A DNA stretch of 37,242 nucleotides from CAYXXZ01 sp964469165. GTDB taxonomy: Bacteria > Pseudomonadota > Gammaproteobacteria > Pseudomonadales > Porticoccaceae. The stretch spans positions 1 through 37,242 of the forward strand of contig CAYXXZ010000021.1 in NCBI GenBank assembly GCA_964469165.1. The letters run 5' to 3'. This document shows positions 1 through 8,270 of this stretch, in pieces (the first letter of the stretch is position 1; every line of letters starts with the position of its first letter). The position numbers and the translations under genes are program-made. The notes under the pieces were generated by a model. That model did no database searches. It saw only the letters and a program-made list of their open reading frames with translations, and was not told where the DNA came from.

Positions 1-1021
1 TGAAAAGAATCCGCGCGCCCACGTTGCCATCCCATTCATCCGCGGCGTCTTCAGGGTTGGGACAGACTTCGCAAAGGTCGAATCCTATGATGCGCCGCCC
101 CGAACGCACCAATGCCTTGATCAGGTATTGAGCCTGCTCGAACTCGAGGCCACCCGCCACCGGCGTGCCGGTGTGAGGACACAGATCGGGGCGCAGACCG
201 TCGATGTCGAAGGATATGTAGACCTGCTCGGGCAACGCCGCAATCACTTCGTCGACGATGGTCGCGAAAGTGTCCCCTTCGTAGAGTCGCGCCTTGATGT
301 CTTCGTCATAGAACACCTGGATACGCGGATCAGCGGCTGCGAACTGCGCCTCTTCCTCGCAGAAATCGCGAATTCCTATCTGCACCAGACCGCGTGGCGC
401 CTGGGGCAGCGCCATCACATTGCGCATGATGGATGCGTGGGAGAACTGAAAACCCTGATAGGCGTCGCGCAAATCCAGGTGCGCATCCACATGCAGCACC
501 GCGAAATCGCCCTGGTATTTTTCGCCCAGGTAGCGGATCAGCCCGTAGGGGCTCGAGTGGTCACCGCCGATCACGGCAACCTGTTTGCCCGCTTCCGCGA
601 GAGCGCGGCAGTGCTGGTAAACCAGTTCATTGACCCGCGCCGATGCCGCATTGACATCCTCTCGCGCCGCCAGCAGCTCGTCCGACGCAAGCCTGCCCTC
701 CTGCTCGAGAACTTCCTGAATACGCTCGGCAACGGCCTTGAACGAGCGGTTCAGAGCGGCGATTTCCTCATTTGTCGCCTGCAGGTGGAAGCCTTTTTGA
801 TAGTGGTTGTCGGCGCCGCGCACGAACAGGTCCAGTTGGGGGCTGGCTTGCAATATCGCGTCGGGGCCGCGAGATGTGCCGTTGCCATACGAGGTGGTGA
901 CCTCCCAGGGCACCGGTACGTAGACGAGCGCCGCGTCTTCCTGGGTGGTGGCGATACCGTAGATACCATCGGCGGCGGAGCCGGTAAGGGAAGGATCGAA
1001 ATCGGGAGCGAATTGGGTCAT
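1..1021 (-). CDS. Agmatinase/arginase (ureohydrolase) family protein, 3'-truncated
   Basis: The reverse-strand frame is open from ATG at 1021 to the window edge (340 codons). It reads MTQFAPDFDPSLTGS at the start and carries the Mn-binding ureohydrolase motifs in order: GGDHSS, DAHLDLRD, SFDIDGLRP, then CPHTGTPVAGG. In this family the His and Asp residues of these motifs bind two Mn ions that hydrolyse a guanidino group, giving urea plus putrescine if the substrate is agmatine. The third motif has Arg where most family members have Asp (DIDxLDP), so the exact substrate (agmatine, arginine or another guanidino acid) is not fixed. The frame is still open at base 1; the true C-terminus lies outside and is probably short, judging by family length. 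No strong Shine-Dalgarno precedes 1021, so the start is the first plausible ATG, not a proven one. Confidence 0.85.
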   Translation of the reverse strand, partial: MTQFAPDFDPSLTGSAADGIYGIATTQEDAALVYVPVPWEVTTSYGNGTSRGPDAILQASPQLDLFVRGADNHYQKGFHLQATNEEIAALNRSFKAVAERIQEVLEQEGRLASDELLAAREDVNAASARVNELVYQHCRALAEAGKQVAVIGGDHSSPYGLIRYLGEKYQGDFAVLHVDAHLDLRDAYQGFQFSHASIMRNVMALPQAPRGLVQIGIRDFCEEEAQFAAADPRIQVFYDEDIKARLYEGDTFATIVDEVIAALPEQVYISFDIDGLRPDLCPHTGTPVAGGLEFEQAQYLIKALVRSGRRIIGFDLCEVCPNPEDAADEWDGNVGARILF

Positions 1022-1174
1022 GGCGGACGGATACTGGGCAAAGCGGCCATTGTAGCGGCAATCGCCGGGATGTTCCGAGCGGAGGCGGGAAACTGTTGGC
1101 GGGCTGCTTGAAAGCTTGCGGCTTGGCGCTCGACCACAGCTCGCGGCGCAAATTTCCGACTTGTGGGCAATCGA

Positions 1175-2635
1175 CTAGCGCGCGGCAAATCCATTCGCTG
1201 AACGCTGTGGCCTGTCCCCTCTCTGGGAACCTGCAGCGCGAAAACCGGCTCGTTCCACCCCCTCGGCGCGGAATTGCCGGGGGCTACTGGTGCGCTGCAC
1301 CATGCTCTGCCCCCGAGGCGCGTTCAGACGTCGTGATTCCCGGATGACTCTGTCCGCACGCGGATGCGAGGTTGTGGCTTTGTTCGCGGCCGGGGCTGCT
1401 CCTGCAAATACGCCTGCCCGAGGATGCGCGATTGTGGTGTTCCGCCTGATATCGCCGCGCGGCGTGATCGCGCGCTGTGCAGCCTGGTCACGCCGCGATG
1501 TCGTGAGCGTTCTCTGAGACTGCTGATGACCACTGCGAAAATCGCTGCGATTGTCGCGCCTCACCCACTGGCGCTGATCCGCAGCGTGCCTGAAACCCTC
1601 GTTGGCACGGTTCTGGCGACGGTCGTTATCGAACCTGCTGCGACTGCTGTCGTCACGGCGCCAGTGGCTGTCCGGATTGTGCCGCTGCCAGTCGTTGCGA
1701 TGGCGCTGCTGATCGCGCCAGGGATAGTAGCTGTCGCGGCTCCAGCCGTCGTAATAGCGGCGATCACTGTTGCGGATGAAGGAGTGGTGAGACGGCTCAT
1801 AATAACGCGGGTACAACACGCCACGGTGATGCAGCGGATTGTGATGCCAGCGCTGGTGGCCGGCATAGCGCTGGTCGAGATGGTTCAACCTGGGATAGTG
1901 GTTCAGGTAGTTGTGGCGATCCACCAGCACGATGTGGCGGTTGTGCCAGTGAAAGGCACTGAAAAAGAAGCGCGGCGCAATCTGTATGCCGCTGCCCCAG
2001 TAAAAACGCGGCCCCAGTGTCGCTCCCACCGGCGGGCCCCAGTAATGGGGCGGATAATCCGGCCACCACCAATTGCTGTAGACGTGGCGGGTACTGTAAT
2101 AAGGCACATGAATGATATTGGTGCTCACCGGCTCGATATAGACGATCTCGCGTTCCCGGTACACCCGCGTATGCTCGGTCGGCGCCAGCGTGCCCTGCGC
2201 ATAGGCGTTGTCGCGCAGGCGCTGAATGGCGTCCACCACATCCTCTTCCTGGCCCAGGTAGGCGTCGCCGACAGCCTGTGTCCAGCGCAGGTCGTCATCC
2301 ATGCGCGCCAGCACCTGCGGAAACGCCACCAGTGCCTTGACGCTGGGATCCCAATCACGCTCCGCCACCGCATCGACGGCAGCGTCGCCTTCCAGCCCGG
2401 GGTTCTGGGTCACCCAGCGATGCGCCTCCACCACTTCGAGAGGATAGGTGGCGGCCATCAGGATCTGGCTCAGCAACACATCCGGGTAAAGAGCGACCGG
2501 CGCCAGCATCTGATCGAGCTCGGCCTCGCTGTAACGGGTATCCCGCTGGCTGTCAGCGGAGAAACCCTGACTGGCAACGGCGCTCAGCAGCAGAATTCCG
2601 ATACAGGTCACAACTTTGAAAATGCCGATTTTCAT
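1175..2635 (-). CDS. DUF3300 family secreted protein
   Basis: 486 aa when started at the ATG at 2635, which has GGAG eight bases upstream and opens with a signal peptide (MKIGIFKVVTCIGILLLSAVASQGFS). A longer frame to 2746 would put 37 non-signal residues in front and has no clear ribosome site. The first half matches the DUF3300 pattern: YSEAELDQMLAPVALYPD, then ILMAATYPLEVVEAHRW, then a W/Y/P-rich stretch typical of the family. The C-terminal half is low complexity and extremely rich in Arg, His, Trp, Tyr and Asn. Function is unknown for the family; export to the periplasm or surface is inferred from the signal peptide. It lies 107 bases downstream of the SIMPL gene on the same strand and may be co-transcribed. 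Confidence 0.85.
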   Translation of the reverse strand: MKIGIFKVVTCIGILLLSAVASQGFSADSQRDTRYSEAELDQMLAPVALYPDVLLSQILMAATYPLEVVEAHRWVTQNPGLEGDAAVDAVAERDWDPSVKALVAFPQVLARMDDDLRWTQAVGDAYLGQEEDVVDAIQRLRDNAYAQGTLAPTEHTRVYREREIVYIEPVSTNIIHVPYYSTRHVYSNWWWPDYPPHYWGPPVGATLGPRFYWGSGIQIAPRFFFSAFHWHNRHIVLVDRHNYLNHYPRLNHLDQRYAGHQRWHHNPLHHRGVLYPRYYEPSHHSFIRNSDRRYYDGWSRDSYYPWRDQQRHRNDWQRHNPDSHWRRDDSSRSRFDNDRRQNRANEGFRHAADQRQWVRRDNRSDFRSGHQQSQRTLTTSRRDQAAQRAITPRGDIRRNTTIAHPRAGVFAGAAPAANKATTSHPRADRVIRESRRLNAPRGQSMVQRTSSPRQFRAEGVERAGFRAAGSQRGDRPQRSANGFAAR

Positions 2636-2742
2636 CGCGGTCACTCCACTGAACAACCTCAAGGCCACTGCTTCGATAACGCGCGAAGCGGGCTTTTGTT
2701 GACCGGCGTTGGGGCCCTGGTTGCGCCCCGCCGGCAAAGGCA

Positions 2743-3471
2743 TCAATCGGAAAGGTAATACTCCACCGTGGAAACCACCCGTACAGCCTTGATATGGGGG
2801 TTGTTGCTGTCTCTGTCGTTGATAGTGAACTGCCCCTGGGACGCGTTCTTGATCTTGCCAAGCTTGCTGGCGGAATCCTGGGCAAATTTCTCCGCCACTT
2901 CGCGCGCCTTGGTGGTGGCTTCCTCGATCATCTCGGGCTTGACGTCGTTGAGCCTGGTGAACAGGTACTGGGTGCGATTATCGTAATCGTCGCCGCTGAA
3001 CACGATGCCTTCCTTGCCCAGCGCGTTGACGGAGTTGATCATGGCACGGATCTCGTTGACGCGATGAGAGTAGACCGTCACCGTGCGATTGGCGGTATAG
3101 CGATACTCGGCGCCGTCGTTGCCGCCGTAACGCTGCGCGGACTTGTCCATGATGGACGGTGGCGACACCGAAATCTCACCGCTCTGGACACCCTGCTCAA
3201 GCAGAAATGCGCGTATGCGATCCGCGTTGCTTTCAAGGCGGGAATACAACTCCTCGAGATTATTGCTGGCTTCCGTGAAGGACAGCGGCCAGATCACCAC
3301 ATCTGCCGGATACTCCCGCTCGGCAAGCCCCTTGACCGTGACACTGCGCTCATACTGGCGAAACTCGATGGCGGCCTTGCCCAGCAGATAGCCGAGTGCG
3401 GCAAGCCCCGCGAGGATGCAGATGCCCAGAATCAGAGCACCGATAGCGGTTACACCGCGTTGTTGTTCCAT
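2743..3471 (-). CDS. SIMPL domain (DUF541) membrane-anchored periplasmic protein
   Basis: 242 aa. A single N-terminal transmembrane segment (about residues 8-30, GALILGICILAGLAALGYLL) is followed by a SIMPL/DUF541 domain: RSVTVKGLAEREYPADVVIWPLSF near residues 43-66, SGEISVSPPSI, an RYTANRTVTVYS strand, and the ATTKAREVAEKFA helix near the C-terminus. The start at 3471 has GGGAG seven bases upstream. SIMPL proteins form periplasmic or membrane-attached oligomers of uncertain role; E. coli YggE is linked to oxidative stress, but that role should not be transferred automatically. The gene is followed on the same strand by the DUF3300 gene, so an envelope-associated pair is plausible. Confidence 0.88.
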   Translation of the reverse strand: MEQQRGVTAIGALILGICILAGLAALGYLLGKAAIEFRQYERSVTVKGLAEREYPADVVIWPLSFTEASNNLEELYSRLESNADRIRAFLLEQGVQSGEISVSPPSIMDKSAQRYGGNDGAEYRYTANRTVTVYSHRVNEIRAMINSVNALGKEGIVFSGDDYDNRTQYLFTRLNDVKPEMIEEATTKAREVAEKFAQDSASKLGKIKNASQGQFTINDRDSNNPHIKAVRVVSTVEYYLSD

Positions 3472-3557
3472 GGTGTTGCTCCCTTGATTGATGGATCAAG
3501 TGTATATCCGAAGGTTCTGTTCAGCAAAAAAGCACTCCCGTGCGAGCACCCGCGCCG

Positions 3558-3905
3558 TCAAAGCTCCGTGTATTTGGCGGACCTGCCGCGGGATTTAGCG
3601 ACCGGATATCTCTCGGCGTTGATGCGCATTTTGTTTTTCGCCTCCTCGATCAGATCGAGTTCCAGGGCATCCGCCAGCAGGATCAGGTACAGCTGCACAT
3701 CCGCCATTTCCTGCGCCACAGCGCAGCGCTTTTCGGCGGAGAAGTGCTGTGACTCCTCCTCCGTCAGCCACTGAAAGTGTTGCGCCAGCTCACCGATCTC
3801 ACCGCAGAGCGCCATTGCGAGGTTCTTCGGCGAGTGGTATTGCCGCCAGTCGCGCTCCTCGGCAAATGCCCGCATGGCGCGGTGAAGATCTTTCAGGGAA
3901 TCCAT
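3558..3905 (-). CDS. MazG-like nucleotide pyrophosphohydrolase
   Basis: 115 aa, a single all-alpha MazG/dCTP-pyrophosphatase-like domain. The metal-binding signature is intact: E36-x-x-E39 in ALCGEIGELAQHF, and E66...D69 in AQEMADVQLYL. Members hydrolyse (d)NTPs to the monophosphate and pyrophosphate, often removing non-canonical or excess nucleotides. The length fits the short single-domain proteins (about 100-120 aa), not full two-domain MazG (about 260 aa). The start at 3905 is preceded by AGGA four bases upstream. It is divergent from mutS with a 116-base gap, which would suit a shared role in limiting mutation, but that link is only inference from position. Confidence 0.85.
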   Translation of the reverse strand: MDSLKDLHRAMRAFAEERDWRQYHSPKNLAMALCGEIGELAQHFQWLTEEESQHFSAEKRCAVAQEMADVQLYLILLADALELDLIEEAKNKMRINAERYPVAKSRGRSAKYTEL

Positions 3906-4021
3906 GATCCTGTCCTTTTCGTGATTTTCCCGCGGGACGCGGGCTCAGGTGTGGGTGGATTGGGGACACACCCCGCATTCATGACGTAGAATCTCAGCCT
4001 TTCGGCAAGTTCGCAATATCC

Positions 4022-6607
4022 ATGTCCTCATCAGAAAACGCCCTCGAAAATCTCACGCCAATGATGGCGCAATACATGAAAATCAAGGCGGAACACCCCA
4101 ACGAGCTGGTGTTCTACCGCATGGGGGACTTTTACGAGCTGTTCTTCGATGATGCCCGCAAGGCCGCCAAACTGCTTGACGTCACCCTGACTGCCAGGGG
4201 CAAGAACAACGGCGAGCCTATTCCCATGGCCGGTGTGCCCTACCATGCGGCGGAAGGCTATCTCGCGCGCCTGGTGCGCCAGGGCGTGTCGGTGGCGATC
4301 TGCGAGCAGATCGGCGATCCCGCCACCAGCAAAGGGCCGGTCGAGCGCAAGGTGGTTCGTATCGTCACCCCCGGCACGGTAACGGACGAGAGCCTGCTCG
4401 AAGAGCGCCGCGACAATCTTCTGGTGGCAATTCACAAGGGAAAAACCGCCTACGGCATCGCCACCCTGGATCTCGGCAGCGGTCGCTTCACCGTGCTCCA
4501 GGCCGCCAACGAGGAAGGCATGCTGGGCGAGATCCAGCGCATCAACCCCGCCGAGCTGTTGATCAACGAGGAAATCAGCCTGCCTCAGCAACTGGCCAAC
4601 CGCCCCGGACTGGGGCGCCGCCCACCCTGGGAATTCGATCTGGAAACCGCCACCCGCAAGCTTTGCGAGCAATTCGGCACCCGCGACCTCAGCGCCTTCG
4701 GCTGTCAGCAGTTGCCCGTCGCCCTGTGTGCCGCCGGCTGTTTGCTGCAATACGCGCGCGAAACCCAGAAGACGGCGCTCCCCCATCTTCAGGCGCTTGT
4801 CGTCGAAAACCCGCAGGATTGCGTGGTGATGGACGCCGCGACGCGCAAAAACCTGGAGATCGACCGCGACCTGGACGGCGGTGATGGCAACAACCTGTCG
4901 AGCGTGCTGGACAAAACCCGCACCGCCATGGGCAGCCGCCTGTTGCGGCGCTGGCTCAACCGCCCGCTGCGCGACCTGGAGGTGTTGCGCCACCGCCAGC
5001 AGAGCATCGCCCTCTTGCGCGAAAATTATTTCTTTGAACGCTTTGCAGAGCCGCTGCGCGCCATCGGCGACATGGAGCGCATCCTCGGCCGTCTGGCGCT
5101 GCGCTCCGCGCGCCCGCGGGATCTGACACGCCTGCGCGACTCCCTCGCCACCTTGCCGGAACTGCAGGCGCTGCTGGCGGAAACCGACCTCGCACACGCC
5201 GTATCACTGCGTGAAAGAATCGCCCTGTTTCCCGAGCAAACGGCACTGCTGAGTGCGGCCATCACCGACAATCCCCCCGTGGTGATCCGCGATGGCGGCG
5301 TTATCGCGGAAGGCTATGACGCCGAGCTCGACGAACTGCGCGCCATCAGCAGCAACGCCGGCGACTTCCTGATCCGGCTCGAAGAACAGGAAAAGGCCCG
5401 CACCGGGATTTCCACGCTAAAAGTGGGCTACAACCGGGTTCATGGCTATTACATCGAAATATCACGCGGCCAGGCAGCCAATGCGCCCGTGGAATATATC
5501 CGCCGCCAGACCCTGAAGAACGCCGAGCGCTATATCACTCCCGAGCTCAAAACCTTCGAGGACAAGGCGCTGTCGGCCAAGAGTCGCGCGCTGGCACGCG
5601 AGAAGGCGCTTTACGACGAGCTGCTGGAAAAGCTCAACGAGGATCTGGGCGCCCTGCAGCGCAGCGCGGCAGCGGTTGCCGAACTCGACGTCCTGGTGAA
5701 TCTCGCCGAGCGCTCCCACAGCCTCGACTGGGCGCGCCCCGAGCTGCAGGAAACGCCCGGCATCAGCATCGACGCCGGTCGCCACCCGGTCGTGGAAGCG
5801 GTGCTGGACAAACCTTTCGTCGCCAATGACCTGAAGCTCCACGACGAGCGCCGCATGCTGATCATCACCGGCCCCAACATGGGCGGTAAATCCACCTACA
5901 TGCGCCAGGCGGCATTGATCGTGCTGCTGGCCCACATCGGCAGCGACGTTCCCGCGCGCGGCGCCACCATCGGCCTGGTGGACCGCATCTTTACCCGCAT
6001 CGGCTCCTCGGATGACCTCGCGGGCGGGCGCTCCACCTTCATGGTGGAAATGACCGAAACCGCCAACATTCTCCACAACGCCACGCCGCAGAGCCTGGTA
6101 TTGATGGACGAAATAGGCCGCGGCACCAGCACCTTCGACGGTCTCTCGCTGGCCTGGGCGTGCGCCGTGCACCTGGCGAAGGAAGTGCGCGCCTTCACCT
6201 TGTTCGCCACCCACTATTTCGAACTGACGGCACTGCCGGAACAGATCCCGCAGACCGCCAACGTGCACCTGGACGCCACCGAGTACCACGACAACATCGT
6301 TTTTCTGCATGCCGTGCAGGAAGGCCCGGCCAATCAGAGTTACGGCATTCAGGTGGCAAAACTGGCGGGTATCCCGCCCACCGTAATCCGGCTGGCGCGC
6401 GCCGAGTTGCACAAACTGGAGAATACCAGCCAGCGCCCGGCAGGCGGGGAAACGGCGCAGGCGGGCAACCCCTACCAACAGGAGCTGCTGTTCGCCCGCG
6501 AGGACCACCCCGCGCTGGATTTTGCCCGCACCCTCGAACCCGACGGGCTCTCGCCGCGTGAGGCGCTGGAGGCACTTTACCGGCTGCAGACACTGCTCGA
6601 GCGCTGA
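4022..6607 (+). CDS. mutS: DNA mismatch repair protein MutS
   Basis: 861 aa, full MutS length. It recognises mismatches and short loops and recruits MutL in an ATP-dependent way. The mismatch-reading Phe-x-Glu is F37-Y38-E39 within MGDFYELFF. The Walker A is GPNMGGKST at 617-625 and the Walker B/signature block DEIGRGTSTFDG starts at residue 696, followed by the conserved ATHYFELT. A lever/clamp region and a C-terminal tail ending LYRLQTLLER complete the usual order, so the gene looks intact. The ribosome site is weak. fdxA follows 79 bases downstream on the same strand, the usual order in Pseudomonas-like genomes. Confidence 0.98.
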   Translation: MSSSENALENLTPMMAQYMKIKAEHPNELVFYRMGDFYELFFDDARKAAKLLDVTLTARGKNNGEPIPMAGVPYHAAEGYLARLVRQGVSVAICEQIGDPATSKGPVERKVVRIVTPGTVTDESLLEERRDNLLVAIHKGKTAYGIATLDLGSGRFTVLQAANEEGMLGEIQRINPAELLINEEISLPQQLANRPGLGRRPPWEFDLETATRKLCEQFGTRDLSAFGCQQLPVALCAAGCLLQYARETQKTALPHLQALVVENPQDCVVMDAATRKNLEIDRDLDGGDGNNLSSVLDKTRTAMGSRLLRRWLNRPLRDLEVLRHRQQSIALLRENYFFERFAEPLRAIGDMERILGRLALRSARPRDLTRLRDSLATLPELQALLAETDLAHAVSLRERIALFPEQTALLSAAITDNPPVVIRDGGVIAEGYDAELDELRAISSNAGDFLIRLEEQEKARTGISTLKVGYNRVHGYYIEISRGQAANAPVEYIRRQTLKNAERYITPELKTFEDKALSAKSRALAREKALYDELLEKLNEDLGALQRSAAAVAELDVLVNLAERSHSLDWARPELQETPGISIDAGRHPVVEAVLDKPFVANDLKLHDERRMLIITGPNMGGKSTYMRQAALIVLLAHIGSDVPARGATIGLVDRIFTRIGSSDDLAGGRSTFMVEMTETANILHNATPQSLVLMDEIGRGTSTFDGLSLAWACAVHLAKEVRAFTLFATHYFELTALPEQIPQTANVHLDATEYHDNIVFLHAVQEGPANQSYGIQVAKLAGIPPTVIRLARAELHKLENTSQRPAGGETAQAGNPYQQELLFAREDHPALDFARTLEPDGLSPREALEALYRLQTLLER

Positions 6608-6686
6608 ATGCGCCCTGGTGGCTGACGCTTCGTGCTTTTTACTTTATAATTCCGGCGTTTTCCAATGCGAAGGGAGAAATCCGGCC

Positions 6687-7010
6687 ATGACCTTTGTCGT
6701 CGGCGAGAACTGTATCAAATGCAAATACACTGACTGCGTCGAAGTGTGCCCGGTAGACTGTTTCTACGAAGGTCCCAACTTCCTCGTCATTCACCCCGAC
6801 GAGTGTATCGACTGTGCCCTTTGTGAGCCCGAGTGCCCGGCTGAGGCCATCTTTGCCGAGGACGAGCTGCCCGATGATCAGCAGACGTTCCTCGAATTGA
6901 ACGCTGAACTGGCTGAAGTCTGGCCCAACATCACCGAGAAACGCGACCCACTGCCCGATGCGGAAGAGTGGGACGGCAAGCCCGGCAAGCTGGACAAACT
7001 CGAGCGCTGA
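6687..7010 (+). CDS. fdxA: Ferredoxin FdxA, 7Fe type ([3Fe-4S][4Fe-4S])
   Basis: 107 aa, closely resembling Azotobacter ferredoxin I in length and sequence (FVVGENCIKCKYTDC, then VDCFYEGPNFLVIHPDEC). Nine cysteines are visible: C9, C12, C17, C21, C25, C40, C43, C46 and C50, enough for one 3Fe-4S and one 4Fe-4S cluster. It is a soluble cytoplasmic electron carrier; the physiological partner in this lineage is not shown by the sequence. The start at 6687 is chosen because AGGGAG lies ten bases upstream and the protein aligns end to end with FdI. The gene ends at a strong hairpin terminator shared with the convergent rpoS side. Confidence 0.97.
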   Translation: MTFVVGENCIKCKYTDCVEVCPVDCFYEGPNFLVIHPDECIDCALCEPECPAEAIFAEDELPDDQQTFLELNAELAEVWPNITEKRDPLPDAEEWDGKPGKLDKLER

Positions 7011-7025
7011 AGGCTCGCACTCAAG

Positions 7026-7051
7026 AAAACGGCCTTCGGGCCGTTTTTTTT
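7026..7051 (+). terminator. Rho-independent terminator after fdxA
   Basis: A nine-pair stem (AAAACGGCC / GGCCGTTTT) closes a TTCG tetraloop and is followed by an unbroken T run to 7051. It sits 15 bases after the fdxA stop. It could also stop transcripts from rpoS on the other strand, but the A run on that side is only four bases. Confidence 0.95.
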
Positions 7052-7122
7052 CGCCCGTGCGTCACCTGTTCACAAACCGGCAAGCTGTGCTGCCCCTGTA
7101 GCTGAGTCAGCCGTTGAGGCAT

Positions 7123-7200
7123 GAGCTGTAAGCTCCAAGCCAAAGCCTGGAAAAACCCGCTCTCCCAGTGCTCCAGCCAGGGCCTGCATGCCCTGCTACG
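7123..7200. repeat. Dispersed GTAAGC-type intergenic repeat, copy 1
   Basis: The gap between the fdxA terminator and rpoS contains GAGCTGTAAGCTCCAAGC followed by CTGGAAAAACCCGCTCTCCC and a small palindrome CAGGGC-CTGCAT-GCCCTG. The same three elements, partly reordered, appear after proS (21648-21788), and the left arm recurs at 14473, 15047 and 36511. It is degenerate, so the boundaries are approximate. Confidence 0.5.
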
Positions 7201-7208
7201 TCGGAGCC

Positions 7209-8189
7209 CTACGAATTCTGGTTGAACAGCACATCCGGGTTCAGCCCTTCGCGCAACATCAGGGTGCGCAGCTTGCGCAGCGATTCCACCTGAATCTGAC
7301 GCACGCGCTCGCGGGTCAGACCCACCGCAGCTCCCACTTCCTCGAGGGTCTGCGGATCGTGGCCGCGCAACCCGAAACGGCGGCACAGTACATCGGTTTG
7401 TTTGGAGCTCAGCTGGTCGAGAAGATGGTCGATCTCGGCATTGACCTGCACATCCTCCAGCATTTCCTCCGGCCCCAGATTGACTTCGTCGGCGATGGTT
7501 TCCACGATCATCTTGTCGCCGGAACGGCCTACGGGGACATCCACCGAAGTCACCCGCTCGTTCAGCTCGAGAACCTTGGTGACCTCGGCCACGGGAATGT
7601 CGAGCAACTGGGCAATTTCTTCCGCGCTGGGATCGTGATCGAGTTTTTGTGCCAATTCCCGCGCCACCCGCAGATAGGAATTCATGCGCTTGACCACGTG
7701 AATCGGCAGGCGGATGGTTCTCGTCTGATTCATCAACGCCCGCTCGATGGTCTGCTTGATCCACCAGGTGGCATAGGTGGAAAAACGAAACCCGAGCTCG
7801 GGATTGAATTTTTCCACGGCACGCATCAAGCCCAGATTGCCCTCCTCGATCACATCGAGCAGCGCCAGGCCGCGATTTGCGTAACGCCGGGAAATCTTCA
7901 CCACCAGACGCAGGTTGCTCTCGATCATCTTCTTGCGAGCGGCTTCGTCACCCTTTTGCACGAGGCGCCCGTAGAACACCTCTTCCTCCGCGGTCAGCAA
8001 CGGCGCATAGCCTATCTCGCGAAGATAAATATTGGTGGCGTCGATTTCTGCCGTGTCGAAATTGCGGGGAATATCTTCTATGACTTCTTCTTGAGGGGAC
8101 GCATCGTCGAGATCATCGACCGTCTCGTTATTTTCTTCAACGTCCTCGATATCGCTAATACCACTGTCAGGGATCTCATCGTCCGCCAT
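7209..8189 (-). CDS. rpoS: RNA polymerase sigma factor RpoS (sigma-38)
   Basis: 326 aa. The order of sigma-70 family regions is intact: region 1.2 (DATNIYLREIGYAPLLTAEEE), region 2 (NLRLVVKISRRYANRGL, then FRFSTYATWWIKQTIERAL for -10 binding), region 3 (VVKRMNSYLRVARELAQKL) and the region 4 HTH (GLTRERVRQIQVESLRKLR). There is no large region 1.1 as in RpoD, and the RpoS-typical acidic N-terminus is present. It directs RNA polymerase to stationary-phase and stress promoters. The start at 8189 has AGGA about nine bases upstream. It is preceded on the same strand by nlpD (81-base gap), as in most gammaproteobacteria, where a promoter inside nlpD often drives rpoS. Confidence 0.97.
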   Translation of the reverse strand: MADDEIPDSGISDIEDVEENNETVDDLDDASPQEEVIEDIPRNFDTAEIDATNIYLREIGYAPLLTAEEEVFYGRLVQKGDEAARKKMIESNLRLVVKISRRYANRGLALLDVIEEGNLGLMRAVEKFNPELGFRFSTYATWWIKQTIERALMNQTRTIRLPIHVVKRMNSYLRVARELAQKLDHDPSAEEIAQLLDIPVAEVTKVLELNERVTSVDVPVGRSGDKMIVETIADEVNLGPEEMLEDVQVNAEIDHLLDQLSSKQTDVLCRRFGLRGHDPQTLEEVGAAVGLTRERVRQIQVESLRKLRTLMLREGLNPDVLFNQNS

Positions 8190-8270
8190 AACACGTTTCC
8201 TGGCCTTTTATTTATCCGCTTCCGTCGTTTTCACGAACGCATGACTTTAGCACGACCAGCCAATGAACCG

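Noticed and set aside
1149..1165. 17-mer CAAATTTCCGACTTGTG similar (16 of 17) to 36671-36687
   Set aside because: A few such near matches are expected by chance between all pairs of positions in 37 kb, and the flanks do not align.
2650..2742. Extended N-terminus of the DUF3300 gene to 2746
   Set aside because: The extension would hide a clear signal peptide, and the ATG at 2635 has its own GGAG site.
4031..6508. Long open frames antisense to mutS
   Set aside because: Shadow frames of a highly conserved gene with no recognisable protein signature.
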